Shown here: positions 11,404-24,005 of the stretch, in pieces
Layout: each line of letters begins with the position of its first letter
How positions within the stretch are numbered: position 1 is the stretch's first letter
Assembly (NCBI GenBank): GCA_027625915.1
Contig: JANTQA010000015.1
Span: 10,135,001 to 10,199,000 of the forward strand
Origin: Anaeramoeba flamelloides
Taxonomy: Eukaryota > Metamonada > Anaeramoebidae
Direction of reading: 5' to 3'
Length of the DNA stretch: 64,000 bases
The notes under the pieces: generated by a model
Databases searched by the model: none
Seen by the model: the letters and a program-made list of their open reading frames with translations, nothing else
Told to the model about the DNA's origin: nothing
Made by a program: the position numbers and the translations under genes

Positions 11404-11594
11404 CAGTCCCACTCTTAAGACACAGACTTTCAACTAATCTAAGATACATAAAAATCTCAAATTAAACCTCATTTTTTGGAATTGTTTTTTTTCAAATTAT
11501 TTTATTATAATTTGAATTTTTATGCCTTAATTTGAGATTTTTTGTGTTCTTTAAATTTATTTGAATGTTTATGTCTGATAATTGTGACTGGCTA
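11404..11594. mobile_element. MITE family A, copy 2 (degraded)
   Basis: The left end CAGTCCCACTCTTAAGACAC and right end (GACTGGCTATA) are recognisable variants of the family A termini. The interior retains AAAATCTCAAATTAAA and its inverted partner TTTAATTTGAGATTTTTT in diverged form. It is older than the copy at 32244. Confidence 0.7.
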
Positions 11595-11823
11595 TAGTTT
11601 TTTCTTTATTGTCTTAAGTTTTTATATTGTAATTGTGGAAATTGTTAAAAATATGAGCATAGAGGGTTTCTTTTAAATAAAAACAAAAAATAAAGTATCA
11701 TTATTATTGACTATGATATTGGGATTATCTGTCTACTATTTATTTAAGTTAATTGGTGGAGTATAAAGATCCTTCTAAAATAAATACCAATAGTGGGTGA
11801 TTGTTGGTGCTCTTTAGAAAAAA

Positions 11824-11844
11824 GGGGGGGGGGGGGGGGGGGGG
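11824..11844. repeat. Poly-G run (21 G)
   Basis: Twenty-one consecutive G bases lie in A/T-rich surroundings, one of five such G or C runs in the window. Confidence 0.95.
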
Positions 11845-12386
11845 ATACAATATTAATTTTTTATTAGCACACATTTGAATAGACTTTGATTTTTTGAAGG
11901 GTTTTATTCAAAAACGTCATCATTTTTTTTTGAAAATAAAAAAATTCAATAAATTCTCAAGAATCGTAAAAAGGAATTAGATACCAAAATTTTCAACAAG
12001 ATCAAATTACTGTGATGATTATTAATATTATTTTATTTCTTTGATTTTGAAAATATTTGGAAAGTTACAAAGTTTTCCAAATTATTTAATTGTTATCTTT
12101 TTTCAAATGTTTTACCTTTCATAATTTTCTTGTTAAATGGTGATACAATGAAATAATGTTCAGTAATCCCTTGTTAATAATAAAATATGATAGTAAATAT
12201 AACTTAATAAAAAAACGAAAACATATTGTAAAAAAAAACCTAAGAAGTTTAAATTAATAAAATAAGATTAAAAAAAAAAAAAAAACAAGTAATTTAACTA
12301 GGATCCACAAAAGAACATTCGTGATCAAAAAAAAAAAAAAAAAAACAAATTAAACCAAATTAACTTAAATATTTGTGGTAATTATT

Positions 12387-12627
12387 TCAGGAGGTCTTAA
12401 TTAAAGATAATACTGATTTTTTTTGTTTTTTTTTTGATTTTTTATGAATTTCTTCGCATACACCCTTTTTACACTTTTTTTTTTCTGACAATTTTTTTTT
12501 TTTATTATTTTTTTTTGCCATTTCTTCAGAAAGAATAATTTGGGTATGTTCATCCCATGCACGAATAATCATTAAATCTTTTATTTTCCACATGAAATAA
12601 TCTTTAAGATATTTAATCAAAGCTGTC
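12387..12627 (-). CDS. Possible orphan exon with Sm/LSM-like segment and Lys-rich tail
   Basis: On the minus strand a frame opens directly after a CTCTAG acceptor-like site at about 12628 and runs 79 codons to a TGA at 12387-12389. The first 38 residues are not low-complexity and contain Ala-Trp-Asp-Glu-His followed by a hydrophobic run, resembling the Sm1 motif (A-F-D-x-H-x-N-x-x-L) of SmD2/SmB. The rest is mostly Lys with acidic residues. No Sm2 motif and no upstream exon are visible. In phase it could also splice from inside the last exon of the lipid kinase gene (potential donor CGCA|GTAAAG near 13140), replacing that gene's end. It may equally be chance. Confidence 0.3.
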
Positions 12628-13048
12628 TAGAGTGAAATTTATACTTCCACATTAATATCATAAAAATTTAATTTTTTTTTCGTTTCCCCCCAATTATAAA
12701 TCCTTAAATCAAAGTAAAAAAATGTTTAGAATTCATTATATTTGGTTTAGAGTTAGTTTTTTTTTTACAAATAAAAACAAAAAAATATCAGATATATCAA
12801 GTGATGTAGATCGGAAAAATATAGCATCATTTTTTATATTTTTTCTAATATTTTTTCTTCAAAAAAATAACAAGAATAAAATTTCAGATAAATAGTTTGA
12901 TTTTTATTGTTATCAAAAAGGATAAAATTTTCAAAAAAAAAAAAATAATTGAATGTTAGTATATCAAAAAATATTTAAAAAACAAAAATAATTTTTTTTC
13001 CAATTAAAAATTCAAAAAGAAAAAAAAAATTCTATTCTATTTGATATT

Positions 13049-16000
13049 TTATATTTGTTCAATTTGTTCAAACTGTTCAATTTGATCAGTTTGTGATATT
13101 TTTTTAATAATTATTGGTAGTGTGATGTTGAAAATCTTTACTGCGAGTGTGGTAGTTAAACATGCTGAAACCGGAATTGTAAAATTATCATTAATTCTTC
13201 CATGGGTATATAATTCTGCTATTGTTGCTGTCAAGCTTGCCACAGTTGCTATTTATTTAAGGTGAAAATTATGATTTTATTTGGCAATATATTAAAAATT
13301 AATAATTAATAATGATGCAAAAAAAATAATAATAATAACAATTATAAAAGAATAAGATGTGTAATACATAAAAAGGGGGGAAATATGGATGTTTTCAATT
13401 TACCTAATAATAGAGAATCTGTTATTGATAATCTACCAAAAAACAGAAATCCAAATAATGTGATAACAAGGCTTGAAAAAAAGCATCCAATTGATCCTTG
13501 TAAACTTTTTTGTCCAAATATTTTAGTTGTGCCAAATGTTTTCCCAATAATTGCAGCCATTAAATCACCAAAAATTAGGCACCACATTGATGTCATTGCA
13601 ATTAAAGGATGAAAAAATGCACTTGATAAAAAAATGCCACTTGTAAACCAGGTCATACCCGAAGTGTGCTTGTATTCTCTTTTTCTCATGATTTTTCCAA
13701 TTATTAACAATACATATTGTTGAAATTTTGGCCATCTAAATCGTGTAACTTCAACACAAATGGCAACAAAGCTCATTACCCCTAAGACTAAGCTGAAGTG
13801 GAAACGTGTAATTAATCCCATTTTAATTCCAAAATAAAATAATGTTGGATAAATCATTCCTATACGTTTTTAGATTTGGTTTTATTTAAATACAAAAAAA
13901 AAAAAAAGATTTTTAAATATTACAAGTAAAGGTTAGGTTGGCATAATCGTTTCAAGTGGTACAATATTTGGTGTGAAAGTGTTCTTTTCGTATTTATATA
14001 ATAATTATATCTCCAAATTTGTCTGTATAAATTGTTGTATAAAGGTTTAATTCTAATTTTTATTCCTAACTATTTTCAAAATGTGAATGTTGTATTTTTT
14101 TTTTTTAGATGGAACAACAAAAAACTTTTCTAAAAAATTATTTTTTTTTTTTTTATTTTAAAGGGGGGGTTAATTTCCCCTTTTAGCGATTGGGTTTTTT
14201 TTTTTTAATTTAAGAGATAAACCGAAAATTTATTTAATTTTCAGTTTATTTCTTAAATTAAAAAAAAAAACACTTTTGGGTTTTCCAGAATTCAAAAGAA
14301 TTTAGTTAAATCTTTGATTTCACTCCATTCTTTTGAATTCTGGAAAAGTGTGGTTGGTTTTCTTTTAATTTCTCAAATTAAAAAAAAACCTAGGCACTTG
14401 AGGGCACTCTATGGCACTCTATGGCACTTGACGGAACTTCCCTAATTTCTAAATTTTTGTTTAGAAATTTCAATAAAGAATCAAAAATTGATTTATCTTT
14501 AATTATTTACAGGATAAATGATGAGTCTTTATTTATACAAGATCAAGGATATTATTTTGGTTATTTTTGTTGATTTGAATCAATTCTTTAATCCAGATTT
14601 TTCGATTTTCTTTCATAGAATGGGTAATTTCTATAAAAAATGATCAATATCTGCAATGATATCAAAAAATAAAGTTTTTAAGTTAGGAATCAAATATTTA
14701 AAAAATGTTTTTCTCAGATTCAAATCCCTAACCTGTTTTGTTATGTTTATTTTTCCCCTTTAGATAAAAAAGAAAAATTAGAAAAAATGTATTTTATGAA
14801 AAAGAGTAATTGTTTTTTCAAAAACTTTTTTTTTTTGAAAAGTTTTAATTTTAGCAATCTAAAAAAATCGAACATCTCATTTTTAAAATAGTTGTAAATT
14901 AATAAGAATTTGTATTTTCTTTCGATCTTTCCTTTGAATTTTATTTTCAAATTTTTAAATTTAAATTTGGTAACTTTCAATTTTTTTTTTCTTATAAGTT
15001 TTCATTAATTTAATGTACAATTCATGAAATGAAATATATTTCTCAATTTATAATTTATTTTAAATTGAGAAAAAACATAACCACTTTTAAAAAATAAAAT
15101 CAGAATTAAATTTTAATTTTCGGTCAGATTCCCTATTATTGTAGATTTATGATTTTTTTTGATTTCTACATTTATCAAATCTTGAAAATTGGGAAATTAA
15201 GAATTTTTAACCAATGCCCCAATTAGAAAGACGAATGGTTACTCAATAAATTTTAGATTTATCTGTAAAATGGAAAATAGATTTTCTAATTTTTGCAAAT
15301 ATTTTCAATTGATCATAAAAAATTGAATTTTGGATGTTTTTGGTATTTCAGTTGTTTTCGTTTGTTGGTTCCAAAAAAAAAAATAAATGATCAGTAAATT
15401 TTATGTTAAAAATTGTCTCTTTACGTTTTTGAAATAAAACACAATGAAATTAAAAGTTTATTCATGTTCAGTATTGTACTCCTATGTTGTTTAAACAGAA
15501 TTAACTTTTGATTTCTTATCTTGACTATTGAAGACAAATCTTTAAAAAATGAATAAAAGATCGTAGAAATTAAATACATTTTAAAAAAGTGTGAAAAAAT
15601 ATGTTTTTTATATAGGCATTAAAAATATTTCTATTGAAAAAAATTAACTTATTTGAATGATCTTTTTGAAATCCCTTTTCTCATACTATTTTTAATTTTT
15701 CCAATTAAGAAAGAAAAACTTTTATTTCACCTTCCTTATAGAATATGGTGGTTAGTTGTTGAAAAGGTCTACATTTTCATAAAATCAATTGAAATTGAAA
15801 ATTACATCTTTAAAAGGGTTTTTCCTTTTTGAACTTTTTGTCAAAATTATTCCTTTTTTTAATTGTGTTTCTCAGTAAAACAAACTAACTTGAATGTTTT
15901 TTGAATTTTTTCAAGTGAATAAATCATTTTTGGATTTATCTTTATGAACCTTAACCGAGGATTATAAATAAAAACAAGTAATCAATTGTTGGTTTGTTTC

Positions 16001-16532
16001 TCATTTGTTTCATTGTCTCTTCGTTTGCTTCAAAAAATCCAAAATCAACAAATAATCTGCTTTTGTTAAAAAGAGTTTTAATGAGCTTTTTTGTAAGATT
16101 GGGCAACAAATTATTTTGTTAATGATCACAGAGTATAATTAAAAAAGAAACAGAAAAGAACCAACATAACAAGAGCAAATGGTTCCGAAACTATTTCACC
16201 AAATACTTTTTGAAAAGAATCGTTGTTAATTTTGATATTCGAGGGATTCATAAAAAAAAAAAAATTCCAATACAAAAGAAAAAGTTTTGCATTTTCAGAA
16301 GATGAAATCACTTACCAGCTAAGTGAAACCCTTTTCTTCTAAGTTCTCTAAAAACGCTCCTCAGCTTTTGAGCTCTCATGATGTTTAGGGATCTTAAAAC
16401 CTTGTGTAAAGGGCGATTGAAAAATGTAAATATAATGGCAAGAATACCACATACACCTAAAAATCCCAAGAGTACAGCCAATTCTTGTCTGTGAAGATCC
16501 CAATTTCTTATAAGCATTGATCGAAGTCCCAT
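13049..16532 (-). CDS. Dgk1/dolichol-kinase-type CTP-dependent lipid kinase (three exons)
   Basis: Minus-strand exons 16532-16316, 13859-13404 and 13248-13049 join in matching phase (both junctions phase 1) to give 290 residues with TAA stop, close to the size of yeast Dgk1. The protein is polytopic. Key segments: a first helix at about 19-40; Arg-Arg-Lys-Gly-Phe-His at about 65-70; Gly170-Asp171 in the FGDLMAAIIG motif, followed by a Lys-Ser-Leu-Gly-rich KS(L)xGS stretch; and Asn244-Asp245-Asn246 before Phe-Thr-Ile-Pro. These are hallmarks of the CTP_transf_1/dolichol kinase superfamily, which phosphorylates diacylglycerol or polyprenols with CTP in the ER. Which lipid is used cannot be read. 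The first donor is CTG|GTAAGT, the second TTAG|GTAAAT. Intron 1 is 2456 nt and rich in repeats; intron 2 is 155 nt. Confidence 0.82.
13860..16315 (-). other. Long first intron of the lipid kinase gene
   Basis: This intron of 2.46 kb contains a D-family foldback cluster at 14160-14490; the remainder is A/T-rich without recognised exons. ORFs at 14747-14980 and 16126-16311 are compositional. Confidence 0.75.
14160..14490. repeat. Composite foldback repeat D, copy 1, with decamer array
   Basis: It is built from successive hairpins: an arm pair around 14205-14275 centred on AATTTTCAG; a second pair at 14283-14345 (TTCCAGAATTCAAAAGAAT and its complement); and a third ending CCTAGGCAC. A near-10-bp tandem array follows at 14395-14440 in which GGCACT or GGAACT recurs. 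Related copies lie at 20930, 23690, 46855 and 61835. Confidence 0.75.
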
Positions 16533-19500
16533 TGTGTAATTTTATTAATTCTTCTTTAAAGTTAAAAATAGTTTTTAATTTAGTTTTGAAAAAAAATAAT
16601 TTCGATTTTACAAAAATGAAGCTCAATGTGTCAAATGCACATTAGTGATTTATTTCTCAAAAATACAGTTTCAAGAGAGAAGGATTAAGAATTTTTTTAT
16701 TTGTACAAACTGTCTATTTAAAAAAATTTAAAAATGTTAAAAATTTTCTTAATATTCATTTTCCAGAAGCTATCATCTATGGTGTTCTCGTTTTTGAAGT
16801 TTAGAATTTTCCACTTCATCATCACTTCAAATTATTTTTTTTAATTGTTTCAAAGTGGTGTTTTAAAAACAAAGAGATATCAAAAGAATGAGAACACTCA
16901 TAAAAAGATTCTCTAATTATTATAAACGGATCTCTTGTTTTTTTGCCTGAGCAAATTAAAATTTTGTACATTTTTGATGAAAATCCTCAAAACAAATGTT
17001 GTTTTTCAATTTTTATTTTGGGGAGATGTGTTATCCAAAAATTAAGTAAAATTTTTTTAAAAATAAAAATTTATTTTGATTTATCGGCAAAAAAATTGAA
17101 ATTTCATTAAGAGGTAATTCTTACGTTTTAGAAACCATATTTTATGAATTTTTGTGAACTTATTCTTTTTGTTTACCCCAAGTTATTGATGAGCGAAATT
17201 GATCAAACAATTCAAAAAGTGTATGTTTTTAAATTGTGATTAATTTGGTAAAAATGTTTCAGGTGGAATCTTGTACAAACTCTCAATTTTAGTCTAATTA
17301 AAATGGAGAGATAATTAATTGGAAAAAAATTGGAAGAATGGAAAATTCGATTTTTCAAATACAAGAAATAAAACGATCTAGTCTTGTGTCTGGAAAATGG
17401 TATCCTTCTGAAATTGTCTGAGTTTTGAAATTGGATTTCTAAATTATGGTTTGTTTTAATAGATTTATTTTCAAATGAAAATAGAAAAAAAACTTCAAAT
17501 AATGATCTGTAATTTTTTAATACTTAAAATTTCCAAAATATTAATTTATATCCAATATCTGGCGAAATTATTTTTCATTCGAGAATGTTAAATTAGTTTT
17601 GTTGAAAAAAAAAAGCCAACATTAAGAACATTAACAATAGATAATAATTTGCTGTAAGTTGAAATTTAAGTGGGAAATAATTTCAGTTGATTACTTTTTT
17701 TTTCCGAACCTGACTTTCCTTAAGGATTCTTTGATATCTCTAATGTCTAACAGAAAAAAAAAGAACAAAAAATAAATAGAGAGAACAAGCTACAACTCTA
17801 TTTCTTGGAAAACTCTATTTCGTAAAAGTAAAATTCAAACGAAAAGAACTAGTGAAAATTTTTTCTCCTTTATGTTTCAAATGCCCATATAAGAACATTT
17901 TGGATTCACAAACCAAACACACAATAGTTACTAAACTGTTTGTCTATACTAAGAGAGTCCAGAGAAGAATTATAACTTTTTTGTTTTGTTATACTCTAAA
18001 ATTGAATAAAGACTTGTAAAGATTTGAAAGTAAAGTATCTAGAAAAAAATTTAACCAAAATATTTCTTATTTTTATAGAAACTTTCTAATCTATAACTAT
18101 AAAAATTCAAAATATCTATATTCAATTTTTCTTAACTATAGTAAATACTATTTGTTGAAAAATAAATTGAACAAAATTTTAATACAGATTTCCAAAATTT
18201 TTAAAATAAATTATGTTACATTTCAAATTTTAAAACTTATAACACGTCGATATATTTATTGATTATATTTTTTTTTTTTATCAATGTTTATAATAATTAT
18301 GAATCATTTATTTTTATACCTGGTGAGTTTTGAGTTTTTTTATCTAAATTTATGAAAATTTTATTAAAGATTATGTATTTAGTATTAATTACTGTATATT
18401 TTTGGGAATTTTTTAACATTTTAGATTACAAATAATATGCAATATAACCAAAAGAACTTGAAGATATAGACTGGGAACAAAATTTGAGGTGTAAAAAAAA
18501 TCAAAATTAAAGTACAATAATTTGTATTCTATGAAAATAAATTGTATTAAGGGATCAGTCTTCTACTACAACAGGGTAAAATTTTAAAATATGTTATTGG
18601 CGGCATTCTCTAATTACAAATTTTGTAGATCCCAAGTGCCAAAAAATACTGATCGACTCAGAAAGTAATAAAAGACAATTAGTCTAGTGAGATCAATTGT
18701 TTTTTCCATTTTTTCTGAAAAAAAAAAATTATTAAATTTATTTTATTTCTCACATTATAACTAGTTTTTATCCCGTTTATTGTCATTTTGATCATTATTA
18801 TACTATAACCAGTCTTTTTTACCAGTAATATTAATATAAATATTTTTTTTTCTTTTTTGAGATAAAACTTATGTTTAAGTAAAAAAATGATATATTCAAC
18901 GAATTAAAAAATAATTGTATTTTTTGTTATTAATAGTTATAATAATCAAAGTTTTAAAGTCGTGTAAAAATTCAACTAGGAATTTTTTTTTTGTTCAAAG
19001 ATAAAAAGCTAGATTTTTAAAAATAAAAATTTTTTGAAGATATTTCGGTATTAGTTAATTTTATCCTCAAAATTCAAAATCAATTTTTAGATACCAAAAA
19101 TAATTTGAATTGTTATAAGGATTATTTTGAATAAGATCAAACAATTTTTTAAAAAAATTTTTTTGCATTTTTTTTATTCATTTTTTGAAAACCAGAAAAG
19201 AACTTTTTCAAAACCTTAAAGAAAAAAAATTTTTTATATAACAGATCTCAATTTAATTGATAAACTGTAGTTAAGTTTCTACCAAATATTAATTTATTGA
19301 ATCACCTATACCACAATTAGTTTTATTGGCTAAGATTTGAATTGGAATATTAATTATTAAAAATAATAACAATATAAAAAATTTTCTTTCAAATTCAATA
19401 CTTCCCAACATAGAACGAGAAATATGCTTTACCATTTTCAAGAATTAACTTAATTGTTAATAAAAAAAGTAATAGGTTACTTTTTTTCGTTTTATATTGG

Positions 19501-20422
19501 AAACATTGGAATTTTGGATTTCAAACAATTGACTTAAAATAATAAATTGTTTAAATGATTTTAACTCATCCATTTCATAAGCCCAAACACAAATTATAAA
19601 AAAAAATTTCAAGATCTTGACAATATTTTATATTTTTTTGAAAAATTACTGCTCCCTTAAAGAAATATTCCTTAATTGGTATTTTTTATGTATTTGAATT
19701 TGATTCAAAATGTGCCTTATTTTTTATATAGAAGGGGTAACTTTGTTAAAAATGATTGAATTTTTGTTTTTTATTTCTGATATATATATATATATATCCC
19801 TTAAGTCTCCATGTATCCTTCTAGCCTTTGAAATAAAATTTTGAATTTGAATAGTTATCAAAGATTTATAAGAAATAGAATTTATAAAAAAATATCTTTG
19901 AAAAGAAAATTTTATTATTAAGAATTTCATGTTTAGCTACAATATATAAATAACTTGAAAAATTACTCTTGGTTCTAGTTGTTTTATTGTTTTTCAATCC
20001 AAATTTTGTTTTAAAATCTAAAAAAAAATTTTTTAGTGTGATTTTGAAAATTTAGTAGAGACATAACAAAAAATTCTTAGTTTTAATGATTAGGAAACAG
20101 CAACTTTGTTGAACATTTTTTGGGGTGTAATTTGTATTCTACATCCCCTAAAATACTTTAATAAATAATTCATTCATTTCAAAAAATATTCTGTAATTAC
20201 ATCGAAACTTGTTTTATCTGTTTACGACAATTTTATAGCAATATCTATATTTGATTCTTAATAATTTAAAAATAAAAAAAAAATAATAATATTTTTTTTT
20301 TCATTGTACCATTTGAAAAATTTTTCAACTAGTATTTTTTTACAAATTAAAATGATTTCGCCAATAGTTCTGGTTAGATTACTTGATCAAGATAAATTTT
20401 TTTCAAAAAAAAAAAAAAATTA

Positions 20423-20616
20423 GCCAATTTTACTTTTAAGACATAAACAATCAACGAAATTTAAGGTACAAAAAAAACCTAAAATAAGTTACTAAAATAA
20501 AATTTTAACAAAATAATTTGTGTATAAAAAAAAATCCAAAAAATATGCCTTAAATATGGAATTTTGTCTTGCCATAAATTTAGTTTAAAGTCTGCGTCTT
20601 AAAGTGGAACCGACTG
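20423..20616. mobile_element. MITE family A, copy 3 (194 bp)
   Basis: The degraded left end (GCCAATTTTACTTTTAAGAC) and well-kept right end (GTCTTAAAGTGGAACCGACTG in inverse sense) are flanked by TA at 20421-20422 and 20617-20618. The length equals copy A1. Confidence 0.75.
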
Positions 20617-20929
20617 TAAAATGTGTTTATTTTCTACTTTTTGATGACTTCACTTATAATAAACACTATTAGCAAATAAAAAATCTTAGTTCAAATATTA
20701 TTTTTCAAGATATTTACCATTTTAAGTTAGAAAATCCACATTTCCCAGGTTCTATTAGGATTTTTTTCAAATTTTATCATAAAAAATTTAAATAATTTTT
20801 TTTTCAGGTTAAGTAGTTCTAATCATATATCTTAAAAGTGATTTAAATTTAATAAATATCTTTCAAATGGGTAATCAATTATATCAACTATTAATGAATT
20901 ATTTATTGATATAAATTGTTAAATAATTT

Positions 20930-21145
20930 TTTTCGGTTTTCCGTTAGGTTTTCCTTAATTTAAAATAATTGGATAAAATTATGGATTTTTCTCTATTTTT
21001 TTTTTTTGAATTCTGGAAAATCTTCGTTAGCTTTTTTATAATTTGAGAAATAAAAAGAAAATTTTTGAAATTTTCTTTTAATTTTGTAAATTAAAAAAAG
21101 CTATGCACTCTACGGTACTTTACAGCACTAGATGGGTACTGAAAA
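20930..21145. repeat. Foldback repeat D, copy 2 (degraded)
   Basis: It shares CCGTTAGGTTTTCCTTAATT, TTGAATTCTGGAAAA and a terminal decamer-type array at 21111-21140, in which GCACT or GTACT recurs at about 10-bp spacing. Confidence 0.65.
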
Positions 21146-22431
21146 TATTTATTACTAGGAGTTTTTTCTCTATTTTGGTTCTATTAGAAGAGCACAACAG
21201 TTTCAAAACTATTTGTTTATATTGATATCAAAGTATTAAGCTCGGGGCTGAATAAAAATAAAATTCACTGATCGGTTTATTGGGAATTTTTTACCCGAAA
21301 AAATAGACCTTTTTCTATACTAGAAACTTTTCAAAATCCTGGTACTTGTAAAAGCAATAAATACAAGAGCTTCAAGAATTTGAAGTTGTAGTATTTTGAT
21401 TATTGTGTATAATTTTAATTATTAATTATGAAAGGTTAATGAAAGTAGTATTTTTGTCTAACTTTTTTTTTTTAATTTTATTTTTCATACTAATAATGTG
21501 TAAAAATGATTTCTGAATTTTTCATATTTTTTTTTTTATTAAATTGTGATTTTTTAATCTATGAACGATACTTTTTCTGTATTACCTAAAGGTTCAGGAA
21601 AGTTGGCCATATATTTTTAATGTTTTAAAGTGACAACGAATTCCTTTTAATAAACGATTGGAGATGTTTGGGTTTGTTGGAATTTGTAAAAATGTATATT
21701 CGATCTATATTTGATTTTTCTTCCCCAAATCACTTGTAATCTGTTTTAAATACAATAGAATGTTACTAAATATATCAAATATGTTGCCAACTTTCTTGAC
21801 ATTTGGCAAGATAGCGGAAAAGTATCACCATTGATGAAAAAATCAACAATTTAATAAAAAAAAAAACATGAAAAATTCAGTTTATCTTTTTTACATAGGT
21901 GTTTTTGAATTTGAAATCGGTAAAAATTCTCACTTCCTCTTTCTATTTTTCTTTTACAAATAAAGAAACTTTCAATGAATTATATTGAAGCCAGTCTCTC
22001 TTTGTTTCCTTATTGATTTTTTATTACTATATATTTATAAGTTTTAAGATGAAGGAAGAACCCTCAATGAAACAAGATTCCAGAACTAATACGACATTTC
22101 AGCTGAAATTTTATCTCATTTCAATATCAAACACCAGTATTAAAATTCATCCAAAGCAGAAGATAAATCAACAAATAACCAAATTAAAAATCCACCACAC
22201 TCTGCTCAAGATAATCGTATGATCAGTCTTGAGTGATTGTGTACCTTAAACAGTAGTAATAAATTCGAAATTAATTTATCAGAAAAGTCTCTTAGGAAAA
22301 CATGCTCTTTTAAACAAGAGACTATTATTCTCAAGCTACCTTACTAAATGAAGTTTTAGTTTTCTCTCTTTATGATCAGATAAAAAATATAATTTTAACT
22401 CATTTTTTCACCTTTCTTCAATTCTCTAAAA

Positions 22432-22812
22432 ATGTTTGTTTTTTCATTTATTGTTGGTATTATTTTATACTTTTTCTTTGTCATTGGAATTTTGTTGATC
22501 CCAAAAATCCCAAAGTTTCTTGTGAAACGATTTATCAAATTGTTTCTCAACCCAAAGCACAAGATCTTATTATATGCACTATTATTTGGACTTTTGTTAA
22601 TGGTCATCGAAACAACCCACACAGCACTTGACCTTGAAAAGAAAAAAAAGCTCTACAAATCGACACAGCAAACAGCAGGAAACATTGTTTTAAATGAAAT
22701 CACACGATTTAGGGCACAGAGAAACCAATATCTTTCTTGGTTTGCTTTTGTCCTTGAAATAATTGCTTTACGTGTTGCGCCGTTAATTAAAAAAATTTAT
22801 CACTTTGATTAA
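22432..22812 (+). CDS. BAP31: BAP31-like ER membrane protein lacking the coiled-coil tail
   Basis: This is a single exon of 126 residues ending TAA. It has three hydrophobic segments (about 2-24, 40-63 and 100-120) and the family signature Phe-Arg-Ala-Gln-Arg-Asn-x-Tyr at about 91-98, just before the third segment, as in human BAP31/BAP29 and yeast Yet proteins. BAP31 is an ER integral membrane protein acting in export and quality control of membrane cargo. Human BAP31 (246 residues) continues into a cytosolic coiled coil with a KKxx retrieval signal. Here the protein stops soon after helix three, with no terminal KKxx (it ends Tyr-His-Phe-Asp). The initiator is the first ATG, and the hydrophobic start matches the family. 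An AATAAA lies at 22899-22904. A spliced 3' extension is not excluded, but no donor in frame is obvious. Confidence 0.8.
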   Translation: MFVFSFIVGIILYFFFVIGILLIPKIPKFLVKRFIKLFLNPKHKILLYALLFGLLLMVIETTHTALDLEKKKKLYKSTQQTAGNIVLNEITRFRAQRNQYLSWFAFVLEIIALRVAPLIKKIYHFD

Positions 22813-23689
22813 CATGCTCTTTAATTATAGTGTTCGTTTGAGGACAGCAATTTGGTAGCAACCAACAAGAAACGTTATTAGGTTATTACACTAAATCAAT
22901 AAATAATAAAAAAAGAAGAAAATATTTGACAATTTTGGTTCGTTAGTGTTATTAGGCTTGGTTCTTTTCTTTCACATTTTTTTTTTAATTTTTTTTTTTT
23001 TTCTTTTTGTTCAAAAAAAATATTTTAAACAGATTGATGATTTTTTGACACAACACACTCCAAACCAACAAACCAATTGAACCACAAGCTCCAAAATCTC
23101 TTTGTCAAGATATTTTTCTGACAATATTTTCAAGTTTAATGTGATGATATGATCATTTCAAAAGAATAATGTTACTAATCTTCTTTTTTTCAAATTTCTT
23201 TTTGGTGATTATTTGCGTTTTCTATAGTAGTCTTTAAAAGAAACATAGACACCTTTTGGTTGGGTTCGATTGGTAGAAACTTTTTCTGGATTATTGCTCA
23301 AAATATTTTTGACTAAAAAGACGGATATTTTTGAACAAGATTTTGTTCGAAATTTGGTTCATTAAAAAAAAAATTCAAGTCATGTTGAAAGTTGTTTTCA
23401 TTTTGGGATGCTTTCAAGAAGTAAGATGAACTTTTCAGAATGATCATTTTCTGAAAAAGTAATACAATTATGAAAAAACTATTAATCAATTCAATTACAT
23501 AATCCGAAAGTTAATATCGCTTATACAAAGATCAATTTTTTCGAGTTTCTCTTAAATGATAAAACAAGAAAATAGCACTTTTAATTTTTGAACTTTGTTA
23601 GAATAGGTTTTTGCAAATTGTGGAGATATATAAAAAGTTATTGCTTTTATTTTTGATTTTCAAGTAAAGAAATAAATTTTCCATTACAG

Positions 23690-24005
23690 ATGTTTGGTTT
23701 TTTTTTAAAATTTAAAAGAATACAGTTAAATCCGAGATTGATCGATTATTATAAATTCGAGAAAATATAAGGGAAGTGTCCGTAGAGTGCCTAGGTTTTC
23801 TAGATTTAAAAGAATAGAGTAAAATCAATGGTTTTTTTCAATTCTTTTGAATTCTGGAAAAGTGCCGTTAGGTTTCATTTAATTTCTTAAATTAAAAGAA
23901 AACATAGGCACTTATTGGAACTTGGTGGTACTTGACGGTACTAGAAGGAACTATACGGCACCTTGATGATTTCTAAATTTTTGTTTCAAAGTTTCAATAA
24001 AGATT
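23690..24005. repeat. Foldback repeat D, copy 3, with decamer array
   Basis: It has the same hairpins as 14160-14490 (AATTCTTTTGAATTCTGGAA; CTTAAATTAAAAGAAAACAT). A five-unit near-10-bp array follows at 23903-23955 with the core GGNACT, then the shared tail TTTCTAAATTTTTGTTT and TTTCAATAAAGAT. Confidence 0.75.

Larger units (their letters stand above)
10513..12386. other. Intergenic region downstream of SMU1
   Basis: No gene is recognised. It holds an old MITE A copy, a 21-base G run and A/T-rich sequence. The ORF at 10442-10672 is an out-of-frame tail of SMU1 running into low-complexity sequence. Confidence 0.6.
16533..22431. other. Gene-free stretch of 5.9 kb
   Basis: No coding exon was recognised on either strand. 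It holds MITE A3 (20423-20616), repeat D2 (20930-21145), a G-like repeat end near 22075-22150 and long A/T-rich tracts. The last few hundred bases must include the BAP31-like promoter, where I see no defined motif. Confidence 0.65.

Noticed and set aside
23270-23290. GGTTCGATTGG resembling a tRNA T-arm
   Set aside because: No acceptor stem, D-arm or anticodon arm could be built around it.
14395-23955. Decamer arrays considered as CRISPR-like or minisatellite arrays
   Set aside because: Units are about 10 bp without spacers, always attached to foldback repeat D; not CRISPR.
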